Shown piece by piece: positions 1 to 8,116 of a stretch of DNA of 24,018 bases. The stretch is from JBAZCI01 sp041671025 (GTDB taxonomy: Bacteria; Patescibacteriota; Patescibacteriia; UBA10025). The notes under the pieces were generated by a model. The model did not search any database. It saw only the letters and a program-made list of their open reading frames with translations, and was not told the DNA's origin. A program made the position numbers and the translations under genes. Each line of letters begins with the position of its first letter. Position 1 is the first letter of the stretch. The DNA lies in NCBI GenBank assembly GCA_041671025.1, contig JBAZCI010000021.1, positions 1 to 24,018 on the forward strand. The letters run 5' to 3'.

Positions 1-2421
1 TTCACGCGCAATATGGGCAACAGCGGCCTGAACTTTTTGCACCGTTTCGACATATACTTTTTGAGGCGGGAGCACGAGCGTTGCATCACCGGAATGAACG
101 CCGGCGTTTTCAACGTGTTCTGAAACGACCGATGCGATAATGACTCCCTTCTGGACTACCGCATCAACATCAATTTCGCGCGCATCAACTTCGAACTTGC
201 TTAACACCACCGGATGCGCAGGCGATACATCAACTGCTTGGCGTAAAAATCGCGTTAGCTGGCCGGGATTTGTCGCGACATTCATCGCCGATCCGCTTAA
301 TACGTAGCTTGGCCGTACAAGCACGGGAAATCCGGCACGTTGTGCGAACGCCTCCGCTTCCTTTGCCGAACGGGCCTCGATCCACTCCGGCTGATCAATG
401 TTGAGCCTGTCGAGCAAAGTAGAAAACTTATGCCGGTCTTCCGCGCGGTCAATCTCCCTCGCTGATGTCCCAAAGAGCGGCACACGGTGTTTTGCGAGCG
501 TCATGACAAGGTTGTTAGCCACCTGCCCGCCGACAGACACGACAACACCGATAGGTTTTTCTACATCAACGATATCGAGAATCCGCTCCGGGGTAAGCTC
601 CTCAAAATACAAAGCGTCGCATACATCGTAATCCGTAGATACCGTCTCGGGATTGCAATTCACCATCACCGAACGAAACCCCTGCCGATGCAGTTCCTGA
701 GCGGCGTTTACCGCACACCAATCAAATTCAACGGACGAACCGATACGGTACACACCCGAGCCCAATACAATGGCGGTCGGATGCGCATGAACAATATCAT
801 CAGATCGTTCTGCGTGATAGGTAAAATACAAGTAATTAGTTTTTGCAGGAAATTCTGCAGCAACCGTATCGATGCGTTTCACCGACGGCACTATCCTATA
901 TTTTTTTCGAAGAGACCGCACCGCGTCATCAGGTACCTTCCATAGTCCTGCAAGCTGTTTGTCAGAGAAGCCGTGCTGTTTTGCCGTTTTCAAAATCTGC
1001 GGAGTAACACGGCGTATTCGTTTCCTCGCGAGTTCCCGCTGGAGGACAACAACCGATCGTATCTGATCAAGAAACCACGGGTCAATACCTGTGGCACGCG
1101 CCAGTTTTTTTACCGACTCACCGTGATACAGACTGCGGGCAAGGTGAAAAATGCGCAGCGGAGTCGGCACAACCGCTTCGCTGAACGATACGGTTTCCGG
1201 CCTTGGACCGATGATACCATTTCTGCCGATATCGAGCATCCGCACCGCTTTTTGAATCGCCTCGGGAAAACTCCTGCCGATGGCCATCACCTCTCCCACA
1301 CTTTTCATTTGGCTTCCCAGACGCTGATCAGCTCCCTGAAATTTAGAAAAATCCCACCGGGGAAATTTAACCACCAAATAGTCGAGAGCGGGTTCAAAAA
1401 ACGCAGGCGTTGTTTCCGTGACTGCATTCTGCAAGCTCGGAAGCGTTTTGCCAAGTGATAATTTTGCGGCAACCGCGGCAAGCGGATACCCTGTCGCTTT
1501 TGAGGCCAGAGCGGAAGATCGGGAGAGACGCGCATTCACTTCGATAATCCGATAGGTATTCGAATGCGGATCAAGTGCATATTGTATATTGCATTCCCCC
1601 ACGATTCCCAAAGCGCGTATCACCGCGATCGAAGTGGTTCGCAACATCTGATATTCCTTGTCGGTCAATGTCTGAGAGGGGGCGACGACAATACTCTCAC
1701 CCGTATGAATACCTAACGGGTCTAAATTTTCCATATTACACACCGTAATACAATTATCAGCCGTATCACGGACAACTTCATATTCGATTTCTTTCCAGCC
1801 CGACAAACATTCTTCAACTAAAATCTGCTGTACATGCGCAAACGCCGAGACAGCAATCGCCCTCAACTGCTTTTCATTTTTTGCAATGCCCGACCCTAAG
1901 CCGCCCAGCGCAAATCCGCTCCGCACCATAACCGGGTATCCTATTTTTGTAGCAGCCTTTAGCGCCGCGCTGACGGTCGTCGCAGCATGACTCTCCGGGA
2001 CAGAAAAATGACGCTTGCGTAAAAAATCGGCAAATTGTTGACGGTCCTCGGTCAGTTCGATTGAACGGATAGGGGTTCCTAAAACACGGACATTGTACTT
2101 TTTCAATATGCCGCGGCGATGAAGCTCTAAACCGCAATTAAGCGCAGTCTGGCCTCCGAAGCCCAACAGGATAGCATGAGGACGTTCCCGGGCTATTACT
2201 TTCGCCACAAAATCAGCCTGCACCGGCACAAAGTACGTTTCATCAGCCATTCCTTCGGACGTCTGGATCGTGGCAATATTCGGATTCACCAGCACGACGT
2301 TCATCTCCTCCTCTTTCAACGCCTTGATTGCCTGCGAACCGGCGTAATCAAATTCTCCAGCCTCGCCTATTTTGAGCGCGCCTGAACCGAGGAGAAGTAT
2401 TTTTTTACCTCGGGCGAGCAT
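1..2421 (-). CDS. carB: Carbamoyl-phosphate synthase large subunit, C-terminus cut by window edge
   Basis: Makes carbamoyl phosphate from bicarbonate, ATP and the ammonia released by CarA, for pyrimidine and/or arginine synthesis. I translated the reverse strand: the frame is open from the ATG at 2419-2421 to position 1, 807 codons of a family usually near 1,060-1,080. It starts MLARGKKILLLGSGALKIG, followed by EFDY, the usual first ATP-grasp half. The segment SGFALGGLGSGIAKN and later EVNARLSRSSALASKATGYP are hallmark loops of the carboxyphosphate site. The second half begins near residue 550 with LGSGVYRIGSSVEFDWC and includes an ATP-grasp stretch. The end of the second ATP-grasp domain and the allosteric domain lie beyond the edge. 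The start overlaps the end of carA by 17 bases, implying translational coupling. Identity is secure. Confidence 0.96.
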   Translation of the reverse strand, partial: MLARGKKILLLGSGALKIGEAGEFDYAGSQAIKALKEEEMNVVLVNPNIATIQTSEGMADETYFVPVQADFVAKVIARERPHAILLGFGGQTALNCGLELHRRGILKKYNVRVLGTPIRSIELTEDRQQFADFLRKRHFSVPESHAATTVSAALKAATKIGYPVMVRSGFALGGLGSGIAKNEKQLRAIAVSAFAHVQQILVEECLSGWKEIEYEVVRDTADNCITVCNMENLDPLGIHTGESIVVAPSQTLTDKEYQMLRTTSIAVIRALGIVGECNIQYALDPHSNTYRIIEVNARLSRSSALASKATGYPLAAVAAKLSLGKTLPSLQNAVTETTPAFFEPALDYLVVKFPRWDFSKFQGADQRLGSQMKSVGEVMAIGRSFPEAIQKAVRMLDIGRNGIIGPRPETVSFSEAVVPTPLRIFHLARSLYHGESVKKLARATGIDPWFLDQIRSVVVLQRELARKRIRRVTPQILKTAKQHGFSDKQLAGLWKVPDDAVRSLRKKYRIVPSVKRIDTVAAEFPAKTNYLYFTYHAERSDDIVHAHPTAIVLGSGVYRIGSSVEFDWCAVNAAQELHRQGFRSVMVNCNPETVSTDYDVCDALYFEELTPERILDIVDVEKPIGVVVSVGGQVANNLVMTLAKHRVPLFGTSAREIDRAEDRHKFSTLLDRLNIDQPEWIEARSAKEAEAFAQRAGFPVLVRPSYVLSGSAMNVATNPGQLTRFLRQAVDVSPAHPVVLSKFEVDAREIDVDAVVQKGVIIASVVSEHVENAGVHSGDATLVLPPQKVYVETVQKVQAAVAHIARE

Positions 2422-3496
2422 ATACCATTTTAATAAATTCATCAAACACAAATGCCGTATCCGTCGGCCCCGGCGAAGCCTCGGGATGAAATTGGACGGT
2501 CATCACCGGAAGTGATCGATGTCTCAACCCTTCATTTGTACCGTCATTTAAGTTTCTAAACCAACTCTGCACAGTTTGGGGTAGAGTGGATTCACGTACC
2601 GCATATCCGTGATTCTGGCTGGTGATATACGCCTTTTCCGTCTGAACATCTAGAACCGGTTGATTGTGGCTCCTGTGGCCGTAGGGAAGCTTATACGTCC
2701 GCGCCCCGAGCGCGAGTGCAATAAGCTGATGCCCGAGGCAAATGCCAAGCATCGGCAGTTTACCGTGTAATGCTTTTTTTATTTCTCCTATAGTTTCCGA
2801 TACCTTTTGAGGATCTCCGGGACCGTTTGAGATGACAACCCCGTCGATATGCGGTAACGAAGCAAACGGATAATTCCACGGCACGCGGAGCACGTCACAC
2901 GAACGGTTTAACAATGAACAAAGGATACCGTGTTTCACCCCGCAGTCGACAACAACAATGCGCTTACCTTTTCCATGATATCGAACCGGCGCCTGCACAC
3001 TGACCTGTTCAACAAGCGCTTCCCTGTTAGGGTCATACCACTCGATAGGCGTATTCACGACAATTTTGCCGAGCAGGCTTCCGTGTTCGCGGAGATGCGT
3101 CGTGAGCGCGCGAGTGTCTATCCCTTCGATACCGACCACCTTTTCTTTCTTCAGCCATTGATCAAGTGTTTGTCGCGATCGATAATGACTTGGCGTCCGG
3201 GTAAGCGAACTGACCACCAGTCCTCCGGCATGGATCCGATCGGATTCAAAATCGGCCTGAGGCGTATCCCGCCTGCTCGAAAGCATACCAACACCATAAT
3301 TGCCGATAAGCGGATATGTAAAGACGAGTAACTGGCCACGATATGAGGGATCAGTCAGCGATTCGGGATATCCGACCATTCCCGTAGAAAAAACAGTTTC
3401 ACCCGCGACAGAATGCGCGTCGCCGAATGCGAACCCGGTAAAGACCGTTCCGTCTTTCAATACCAGCTGTGCCGGTTGCCGAGTCGTGTTCTTCAT
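2405..3496 (-). CDS. carA: Carbamoyl-phosphate synthase small (glutaminase) subunit
   Basis: Hydrolyses glutamine and channels ammonia to CarB. The protein has 363 residues, a normal length. The N-terminal CPSase domain carries GYPESLTDPSYRGQ (about residues 42-55). The class I glutamine amidotransferase domain carries the nucleophile elbow GICLGHQ (Cys253) and FHPEASPGP (His337, Glu339), completing the catalytic triad. The ATG at 3494-3496 is the only sensible start. The nearest SD-like GGAG lies about 17 bases upstream, inside a terminator hairpin, so initiation may depend on that structure. carB follows with a 17-base overlap. No pyrB, pyrC or arg genes are in the window, so whether the product feeds pyrimidines or arginine cannot be read here. 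A possible attenuator precedes the gene. Confidence 0.97.
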   Translation of the reverse strand: MKNTTRQPAQLVLKDGTVFTGFAFGDAHSVAGETVFSTGMVGYPESLTDPSYRGQLLVFTYPLIGNYGVGMLSSRRDTPQADFESDRIHAGGLVVSSLTRTPSHYRSRQTLDQWLKKEKVVGIEGIDTRALTTHLREHGSLLGKIVVNTPIEWYDPNREALVEQVSVQAPVRYHGKGKRIVVVDCGVKHGILCSLLNRSCDVLRVPWNYPFASLPHIDGVVISNGPGDPQKVSETIGEIKKALHGKLPMLGICLGHQLIALALGARTYKLPYGHRSHNQPVLDVQTEKAYITSQNHGYAVRESTLPQTVQSWFRNLNDGTNEGLRHRSLPVMTVQFHPEASPGPTDTAFVFDEFIKMVYARPR

Positions 3497-3504
3497 GTAT
3501 ATAT

Positions 3505-3531
3505 AAAAAAATTCTCCGCTTGCCGGAGAAT
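3505..3531 (-). terminator. Intrinsic terminator between gatB and carA; possible carA attenuator
   Basis: On the minus strand an 8-bp stem (ATTCTCCG with CGGAGAAT, 3524-3531 and 3511-3518) with a 5-nt loop is followed by seven U. It ends only about ten bases before the carA ATG. It could simply end gatB transcripts, but the only promoter-like sequence I see for carA lies upstream of it, so it would also sit in the carAB leader. Confidence 0.85.
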
Positions 3532-3584
3532 CAATGTGAATCCAGATGAATGAATGATGAGTTGAGGAAGTGGAATTGTTTCAT
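3531..3584 (-). CDS. Candidate 17-aa leader peptide of carAB
   Basis: A short ORF reading MKQFHFLNSSFIHLDSH, with ATG at 3582-3584 and stop TGA at 3531-3533. The stop touches the first base pair of the terminator hairpin, so a ribosome reaching it would cover the 5' arm. A weak SD-like GGGA lies about four bases before the ATG. The coding sequence is pyrimidine-rich. The layout (short leader ORF, terminator, pyrimidine gene) resembles the E. coli pyrBI attenuator, where RNA polymerase pausing at low UTP lets the ribosome block the terminator. That it is translated and regulatory is inference; an ORF this short could be chance. Confidence 0.4.
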   Translation of the reverse strand: MKQFHFLNSSFIHLDSH

Positions 3585-3596
3585 GTATTCCCACAC

Positions 3597-3605
3597 ATCA
3601 TACCA
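3597..3605 (-). promoter_or_regulatory. Candidate extended -10 promoter for carAB
   Basis: Reverse strand reads TGGTATGAT: an extended -10 (TGn) with TATGAT, 5 of 6 to consensus. No recognisable -35 is found at 17-18 bp. Predicted start near 3590, giving a leader of about 95 nt that holds the leader ORF and the terminator. Confidence 0.4.
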
Positions 3606-3632
3606 GCAGTACGCTGTATCGCGCTAGGATAG

Positions 3633-3641
3633 TTATCCACA
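3633..3641 (+). promoter_or_regulatory. Single perfect DnaA-box-like 9-mer
   Basis: TTATCCACA matches the strong DnaA box consensus (TTATNCACA). It lies in the gatB-carA intergenic region upstream of the candidate carA promoter. It is solitary, with no clustered boxes or AT-rich unwinding element, so it is not an origin by itself and may be chance. Confidence 0.25.
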
Positions 3642-3651
3642 TCATATTTCT

Positions 3652-5205
3652 TTATTTCAGCTTATGCGTGATCGCTTCCCGCACCGCTTCAGGGTCGGAT
3701 TTGCCTTTTGTCTTCTTCATGACCGCACCGATGAGAAACTGCAGAACTACCGTTTTTCCCGCTTTGTATTGTGCAACAATATCCGCATGCTCAGAAAGTA
3801 CCGCATCAATGACGACTGAGAGTTCGCCGGCATCCCCGTCTTGTGCTAAGTCCATACTTTCTACGAGTACCGACGGATCCTCACCTGTCTCAAACATTCG
3901 TGTAAGAATTTTTTGCGCTGACAATGAATTGAGTCTTCGTTCAAAAAGGAGCGTCAAGAGTTCGGCAAAATTTTCCGGAGAAATTTTCATGTCGGTAATC
4001 GTCATCTTGCGTTCATTGAGAAGCGTATACAAGCGGCTTGTGATCCAGGAGACGACTTGTTTCACCAATTTTTTTTTGTTTGCTGTCCATATATCCTCGG
4101 CGGTTCCCGTTTCTCCCTGCGTCGCCACAAGCCATGCTTTTAATTCAGAGATGACTTGCTCGGTAAAGTGCGCAACATGCTTGTCCTCAATAATGACGTT
4201 CGCGTCTTTTGGGGTTATACCGTATTCATCGGCAAACCGTGCACGCTTCATGGCGGGAAGTTCCGGAATGTGTTTCTCAATTTCTGCCACGAATGCTTTT
4301 GAGCATTCAAACGGCGGGATATCGGGTTCGGGAAAATATCGATAATCATTCAGCGATTCCTTTTTACGGCGCTCTATCGTCGTCATATGCTCATCGTCCC
4401 ACGATCGGGTCACAGATACCATCGGCGGCTCGCCTGCTTCCCAGAGCTTTGTCTGACGCCGTTGTTCGAATGCAAGCCCACGCTCGACGGAACGGAATGA
4501 GTTCAAGTTCTTTATCTCAGTCTTCGGAAAAAGCGTCGTAATATCTCCGTCCAGGTTGAGCTGTTCTTTGGCATACTGAAAATCTTCAGGCACGGGCTTC
4601 AGACTGATATTTGCATCACATCGTAAATGGCCTTTTTCCATATCGGCGTCTGAAACGCCAAGATATCGCATAATGAGCCGCACTTCTTGCAGGAATGCTT
4701 TTGCCACTTCAGGAGATGCGATATCGGGCTTCGTGACAATCTCAACCAGCGGTGTCCCTGCACGATCATAGTCAACGAGAGAGTCGCCCTTCGACGCATG
4801 AATCATTTTTGCTGCGTCCTCTTCGAGGTGGACACGTTCAATACGAACTCGATATTCTTTGCCGCCGACAAAAATATTCAGGTGACCATTCGACCCGATG
4901 GGGTCGCTGTCCTGAGAAATTTGATACCCTTTCGGGAGATCGGGATAAAAATAGCTTTTACGGTCAAAATGGCTTCGGCTCGCGATTTTGCAATTCAACG
5001 CAAGCGCTACCTTTACGGCCCATTCAATCGCCGTTGCATTAGGCACGGGAAGCGTTCCCGGATGCCCCATACATACCGGACAGATTGTAGTATTTGGCTT
5101 TTTATCCTCACCCGTATTATCACATGCGCAAAAGAGCTTCGATTGCGTACGAAGCTGTACATGCGTTTCCAGACCGATTACTGTTTCGAGACGTATAGGT
5201 TCCAT
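3652..5205 (-). CDS. gatB: Aspartyl/glutamyl-tRNA(Asn/Gln) amidotransferase subunit B
   Basis: The kinase/tRNA-recognition subunit of GatCAB, which converts Glu-tRNA(Gln) or Asp-tRNA(Asn) to the amidated form using ammonia from GatA. The chosen start MEPIRLETVIGLETHVQL matches the family N-terminus; the open frame extends 23 codons further upstream but those run through the promoter and terminator region. Product 517 residues, slightly longer than typical. Family signatures visible: FCACDN, CPVCMGHPGTLPVPN, SYFYPDLPKGYQISQ, and RSDANIS-type sequence (HLRCDANISLKP). The C-terminal third is the helical YqeY-like tail. No gatA or gatC is adjacent. No clear SD; the predicted mRNA start lies only a few bases before the ATG. 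Confidence 0.96.
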   Translation of the reverse strand: MEPIRLETVIGLETHVQLRTQSKLFCACDNTGEDKKPNTTICPVCMGHPGTLPVPNATAIEWAVKVALALNCKIASRSHFDRKSYFYPDLPKGYQISQDSDPIGSNGHLNIFVGGKEYRVRIERVHLEEDAAKMIHASKGDSLVDYDRAGTPLVEIVTKPDIASPEVAKAFLQEVRLIMRYLGVSDADMEKGHLRCDANISLKPVPEDFQYAKEQLNLDGDITTLFPKTEIKNLNSFRSVERGLAFEQRRQTKLWEAGEPPMVSVTRSWDDEHMTTIERRKKESLNDYRYFPEPDIPPFECSKAFVAEIEKHIPELPAMKRARFADEYGITPKDANVIIEDKHVAHFTEQVISELKAWLVATQGETGTAEDIWTANKKKLVKQVVSWITSRLYTLLNERKMTITDMKISPENFAELLTLLFERRLNSLSAQKILTRMFETGEDPSVLVESMDLAQDGDAGELSVVIDAVLSEHADIVAQYKAGKTVVLQFLIGAVMKKTKGKSDPEAVREAITHKLK

Positions 5206-5218
5206 AAGGTGTACAGGT

Positions 5219-5247
5219 ATTTTATCACATAAAAAAAATCCCGTCAG
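5219..5247 (-). promoter_or_regulatory. Promoter for gatB overlapping the tmk terminator
   Basis: Reverse strand: -35 CTGACG (5242-5247, 4/6) located in the terminator loop and 3' arm, 17-bp spacer consisting largely of the U-tract, then TGATAAAAT, an extended -10 with TAAAAT at 5219-5224. The predicted start leaves a leader of only about 6 nt before the gatB ATG. Confidence 0.55.
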
Positions 5248-5253
5248 GCGGGA
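5231..5253 (-). terminator. Intrinsic terminator after tmk
   Basis: Reverse strand: TCCCG, loop CCTGA, CGGGA, then eight U (5231-5238). Ends the thyA-folA-tmk unit about 35 bases after the tmk stop. Its sequence is shared with the gatB promoter. Confidence 0.85.
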
Positions 5254-5286
5254 AATGGCGATTGCAACCTGCATGCACAGGAGCGT

Positions 5287-6009
5287 TTACTCCATATATT
5301 TTTCCCATAATTCTATTGCAGCACGCTTCATCTTGGCGATCGGCACCCCGGCATTTACTACGACAACTCGTGATCCCCGCTTGGCAAAAAAATTTTGAAA
5401 TTGCCGCGACTGAAACCTCCGATTCGCCTTCGTGAGAAACGCCAACTTTTCGTACATGGAGTTATCCCGTTTGGATGTCCGTCCACGCAACCGGCGTAGC
5501 GCATCATCTGCCGACAGGGACATAATGAGCAAAATATCGGGAGTGTGGCGCAGTGCAAGCGCATTCCCTTCCCGTTTCGCTACTGACTGGACGGTTAATG
5601 ACTTCGACTGTAACGGCTGATAGCAGATCGACGTACTCACGCCGCGCTCCTGGACAACATCAATGCCGCGGGCAAGCGCGGGCAGGATAACCTTGGTGTA
5701 GAGAATCAGTCGGTCCATACTGAACGCTTGCGCAATCGTTTCAGGAGAATATGACCGTCCGTTTCGGTGAATCAACTCTTCCCGTATCGCTTTGCCAATG
5801 AGCGAATGGGTAGGTTCAGCGACAACGAGTAGATGAAACGATTTGAAATCAGCCAATTCAGGAAGTGTGCCGTGTTCCTTTTCATACGCGACCACGTCAA
5901 AAACTTTCTTCCCTTTTTTTCTCATCCACTCTGCGACTGCATTCGCCGCCGTGCCTTTGCCCGAGCCGTCAATCCCGTCGATCATCATGAATCGTCCTTT
6001 TCGGGTCAT
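5287..6009 (-). CDS. tmk: Thymidylate kinase
   Basis: Phosphorylates dTMP to dTDP with ATP. 240 residues. Walker A GIDGSGKGT at residues 12-20; AEPTHSLIGKAIREEL matches the substrate-proximal EPG-type loop region; DRLILYTKVILPAL and the following VVQERGVSTSICYQ carry the DR and ERG/ER signatures of the family. The C-terminal half is more divergent and slightly longer than E. coli Tmk. The start lies one base after the folA stop and the ATG has an upstream AAAGG at good distance inside the end of folA, so it is translationally linked to folA. Third gene of the thyA-folA-tmk operon. Confidence 0.93.
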   Translation of the reverse strand: MTRKGRFMMIDGIDGSGKGTAANAVAEWMRKKGKKVFDVVAYEKEHGTLPELADFKSFHLLVVAEPTHSLIGKAIREELIHRNGRSYSPETIAQAFSMDRLILYTKVILPALARGIDVVQERGVSTSICYQPLQSKSLTVQSVAKREGNALALRHTPDILLIMSLSADDALRRLRGRTSKRDNSMYEKLAFLTKANRRFQSRQFQNFFAKRGSRVVVVNAGVPIAKMKRAAIELWEKYME

Positions 6010-6010
6010 A

Positions 6011-6499
6011 CTATACCTTTGTTAACACGTGAAAAGAATAGATATGACCGGCATCAACTCCTTCTTCTTTGCTCTCCACATGGGTAAAATCAGGATATTC
6101 CGGAAAAAATGCATCCGCTTCTTTTTTTTCATCAACAATGGTCAGATAGAGCTTATCAGCAATGCCGATACCCTGTCCGTAGAGCTGAGCGCCCCCGATA
6201 ATAAACAATTCCGTACTGCCCGTTTCCTGCGCCTGTTGCAGCGCTTCGGCAAGTGTACCGACAACGATGCATCCCGGAGCCGCAAAGTCGGGAGTCCGAC
6301 TAATCACAATATTTGTCCTGTTGGGAAGCGGCCTGCCAATCGATTCGTACGTCTTGCGTCCCATAATAATCGGGTGCCCGCTCGTAATTTTTTTGAACCG
6401 TTTCATGTCGTCAGGCAAACTGAATAAAAGCTTGTTTTGATATCCAAGCCCCCGGTCCTTCGCAATAGCGGCAATCATGCTTATAGTCGGTGCAGACAT
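6011..6499 (-). CDS. folA: Dihydrofolate reductase
   Basis: Reduces the dihydrofolate produced by ThyA back to tetrahydrofolate with NADPH. 162 residues, normal size. ISMIAAIAKDRGLGYQNKL at the N-terminus, SLPDDMKRFKKIT with the catalytic acid (Asp31, aligned to E. coli Asp27), HPIIMGRKTYESIGRPLPNR for NADPH and folate binding, and IIGGAQLYG in the second nucleotide-binding loop. The gene starts 11 bases after thyA and ends one base before tmk, so it is the middle gene of a compact thymidylate operon. Chromosomal type rather than a resistance-cassette dfr judging by context. Confidence 0.96.
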   Translation of the reverse strand: MSAPTISMIAAIAKDRGLGYQNKLLFSLPDDMKRFKKITSGHPIIMGRKTYESIGRPLPNRTNIVISRTPDFAAPGCIVVGTLAEALQQAQETGSTELFIIGGAQLYGQGIGIADKLYLTIVDEKKEADAFFPEYPDFTHVESKEEGVDAGHIYSFHVLTKV

Positions 6500-6510
6500 A
6501 CCTTGGTAAT

Positions 6511-7323
6511 TTACACCGCGATCGGCGCCGAAATCCGCGGATGCGGATCGTAATGTTCCAGCGTAAAATCTTCAAACGTAAAGCCGAAAATATCCTTCAC
6601 CTCCGGATTGATGTTCATGGTCGGAAGGGCGCGGGGTTCTCGGGACAATTGCAGCTTGACCTGATCAACATGATTATTGTATATGTGCACGTCCCCGAAC
6701 GTATGGATAAAATGACCGAGTTCTCTGCCCGTCGTTTGCGCCATCATCATCGTAAGCAACGCATACGAAGCGATATTAAACGGCACGCCCAAAAAGACAT
6801 CCGCCGAACGCTGGTAGAGCTGGCAGGACAACTTGTTATTCGCTACATAAAACTGAAACATCGTGTGACATGGCGGCGGAGCTGTTTTCTTTCCCGCAAT
6901 AAGGCTCTGTAAATCCGCGACGTTCCATCCGCTGACTATCAGCCGACGTGAGTCAGGATTCTTCCTGATCATATCCTGTACTTCTGCAATCTGATTTATC
7001 TTAACGCCGTCCTTACCTTCCCATGCAGTCCATTGCTTGCCGTAGATCGGTCCCAGATCGCCTTTCTCATCAGCCCATTCATTCCATATACGTACCCCGT
7101 TCTCATTGAGCCAGGTGATATTGGTATCCCCCTTGAGAAACCACAGCAGTTCGTAAATAATGGATTTCAAATGGACCGTTTTCGTTGTAACCAGCGGAAA
7201 CCCTTTGGCCAAATCAAACCGCATCTGATGCCCAAAAAGGCTCCGGGTACCCGTTCCGGTTCGGTCGCTTTTTTCTACCCCGTCATCCTGAATTTTTTTG
7301 AGTAAATCGAGATACTGGCGCAT
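6511..7323 (-). CDS. thyA: Thymidylate synthase (ThyA type)
   Basis: Converts dUMP and methylene-tetrahydrofolate to dTMP and dihydrofolate. 270 residues from the ATG at 7321-7323. SDRTGTGTRSLFG near residue 19 binds the dUMP phosphate, PPPCH carries the nucleophile Cys152, followed by LYQRSADVFLGVPFNIASYA. The C-terminus ends in PISAPIAV-like sequence, close to the family's usual A-V end. The frame is open 22 codons further upstream, but those codons include the promoter and terminator and do not resemble ThyA. There is no SD, and a strong promoter places the mRNA start 2-4 nt before the ATG, so the message is predicted leaderless. Confidence 0.97.
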   Translation of the reverse strand: MRQYLDLLKKIQDDGVEKSDRTGTGTRSLFGHQMRFDLAKGFPLVTTKTVHLKSIIYELLWFLKGDTNITWLNENGVRIWNEWADEKGDLGPIYGKQWTAWEGKDGVKINQIAEVQDMIRKNPDSRRLIVSGWNVADLQSLIAGKKTAPPPCHTMFQFYVANNKLSCQLYQRSADVFLGVPFNIASYALLTMMMAQTTGRELGHFIHTFGDVHIYNNHVDQVKLQLSREPRALPTMNINPEVKDIFGFTFEDFTLEHYDPHPRISAPIAV

Positions 7324-7332
7324 AGTAACCAG

Positions 7333-7361
7333 AGTATACAACATACGGTAATCAATGTAAA
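7333..7361 (-). promoter_or_regulatory. Promoter for thyA-folA-tmk
   Basis: Reverse strand: -35 TTTACA (7356-7361, 5/6), exact 17-bp spacer, -10 TATACT (7333-7338, 5/6). The -35 shares bases with the U-tract of the upstream terminator. The expected start (about 7326) is nearly at the thyA ATG. Confidence 0.75.
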
Positions 7362-7387
7362 AAAAGAGTGGCACAGTAAAGTACCAC
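7359..7387 (-). terminator. Intrinsic terminator after the membrane-protein gene
   Basis: Reverse strand: stem GTGGTAC / GTGCCAC (7 bp with one G-U), six-base loop, then TCTTTTTTT. It lies between the membrane-protein stop and thyA, and its last U residues are part of the thyA -35. Confidence 0.8.
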
Positions 7388-7413
7388 ATTCTGAAGAGCC
7401 TTTTGAAACACTC

Positions 7414-8046
7414 CTACGCCGACTGGCCGCGATAGGCAACTCCCGGAGGCAGGGACAGTGTTCGGATTCGACCGTCAAGTTCGCACATGTAGCGCAGACG
7501 CTCCATATCGCTCAGACTGCTCCAGTAATCAAAGTCAAACGGTTTCACAATCGCTTCAAGCCTGTCTTGAAGTTTTTTGAAATTTCCGAACTCTTCCGCA
7601 AAGTCTTTCGGCGTGCCGACAAAAGCGAATTGAAAGCTACATCCTCCCAGATACACAGAGCATTCGGATGGCACCTCAGAGACGACGTGTGTTAAGGGAT
7701 TGTACACTACCCAACCGGAAATTTCTTCCGTATCCGCGGGATCATGAAGCGAATACATGACCGTTGTTCCGGAACGTCCGTACGGCGCCGATACACACCA
7801 GCCGAATGTAGCAATCAATAACAGCGCGGGCATCAGGTACTTTCCGAACGGAACTTTCCACGGAATCTGCTTAAACGAATTTCCCATAAGAACAACGCCC
7901 ACGATAAAGGTTCCCGCCAGCGTCAGCATTGCAAAATCATCGCCGTACCCTTTTTCAAGGTAAAGTAAGGTCCACAACGCAAGCTGGGCCGCAATGATCA
8001 TAAACAACGTAAAAGTTGTCCACCAGCCACCAACTCGTACTCTCAT
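7414..8046 (-). CDS. Uncharacterised membrane protein with extracytoplasmic C-terminal part
   Basis: Not recognised. 210 residues with three hydrophobic segments (about residues 9-30, 38-56 and 69-88), then a soluble tail of about 120 residues. The tail contains two closely spaced cysteines (ECSVYLGGCSF) that could form a disulfide if the tail is outside, and the sequence VVYNPLTHVVSEVPS. An ideal SD (GGAG, six bases from the ATG) and its own promoter and terminator make it a single-gene unit between the dut side and the thyA operon. Nothing in the protein ties it to nucleotide metabolism. Confidence is high that it is a gene, low for any role. Confidence 0.85.
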   Translation of the reverse strand: MRVRVGGWWTTFTLFMIIAAQLALWTLLYLEKGYGDDFAMLTLAGTFIVGVVLMGNSFKQIPWKVPFGKYLMPALLLIATFGWCVSAPYGRSGTTVMYSLHDPADTEEISGWVVYNPLTHVVSEVPSECSVYLGGCSFQFAFVGTPKDFAEEFGNFKKLQDRLEAIVKPFDFDYWSSLSDMERLRYMCELDGRIRTLSLPPGVAYRGQSA

Positions 8047-8116
8047 GTTATTCTCCTTTCAAAGAGACATGCAGGGATTTCTATCGAAATAATGGAAACG
8101 TACGTTATTTGCGTCG

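Noticed and set aside
3597..3652. Replication origin
   Set aside because: Single DnaA box, no dnaA or dnaN, no box cluster; gyrB is 10 kb away and not in an origin arrangement.
3668..4345. 225-aa ORF on the plus strand
   Set aside because: Antisense to gatB, which is a strongly conserved full-length gene; composition is a shadow of its codon bias.
5206..5274. Longer N-terminus for gatB
   Set aside because: The extension covers the tmk terminator and gatB promoter; family N-terminus begins at MEPIRLETVIG.
7324..7389. Longer N-terminus for thyA
   Set aside because: The extra 22 codons lie over the terminator and promoter and do not resemble ThyA.
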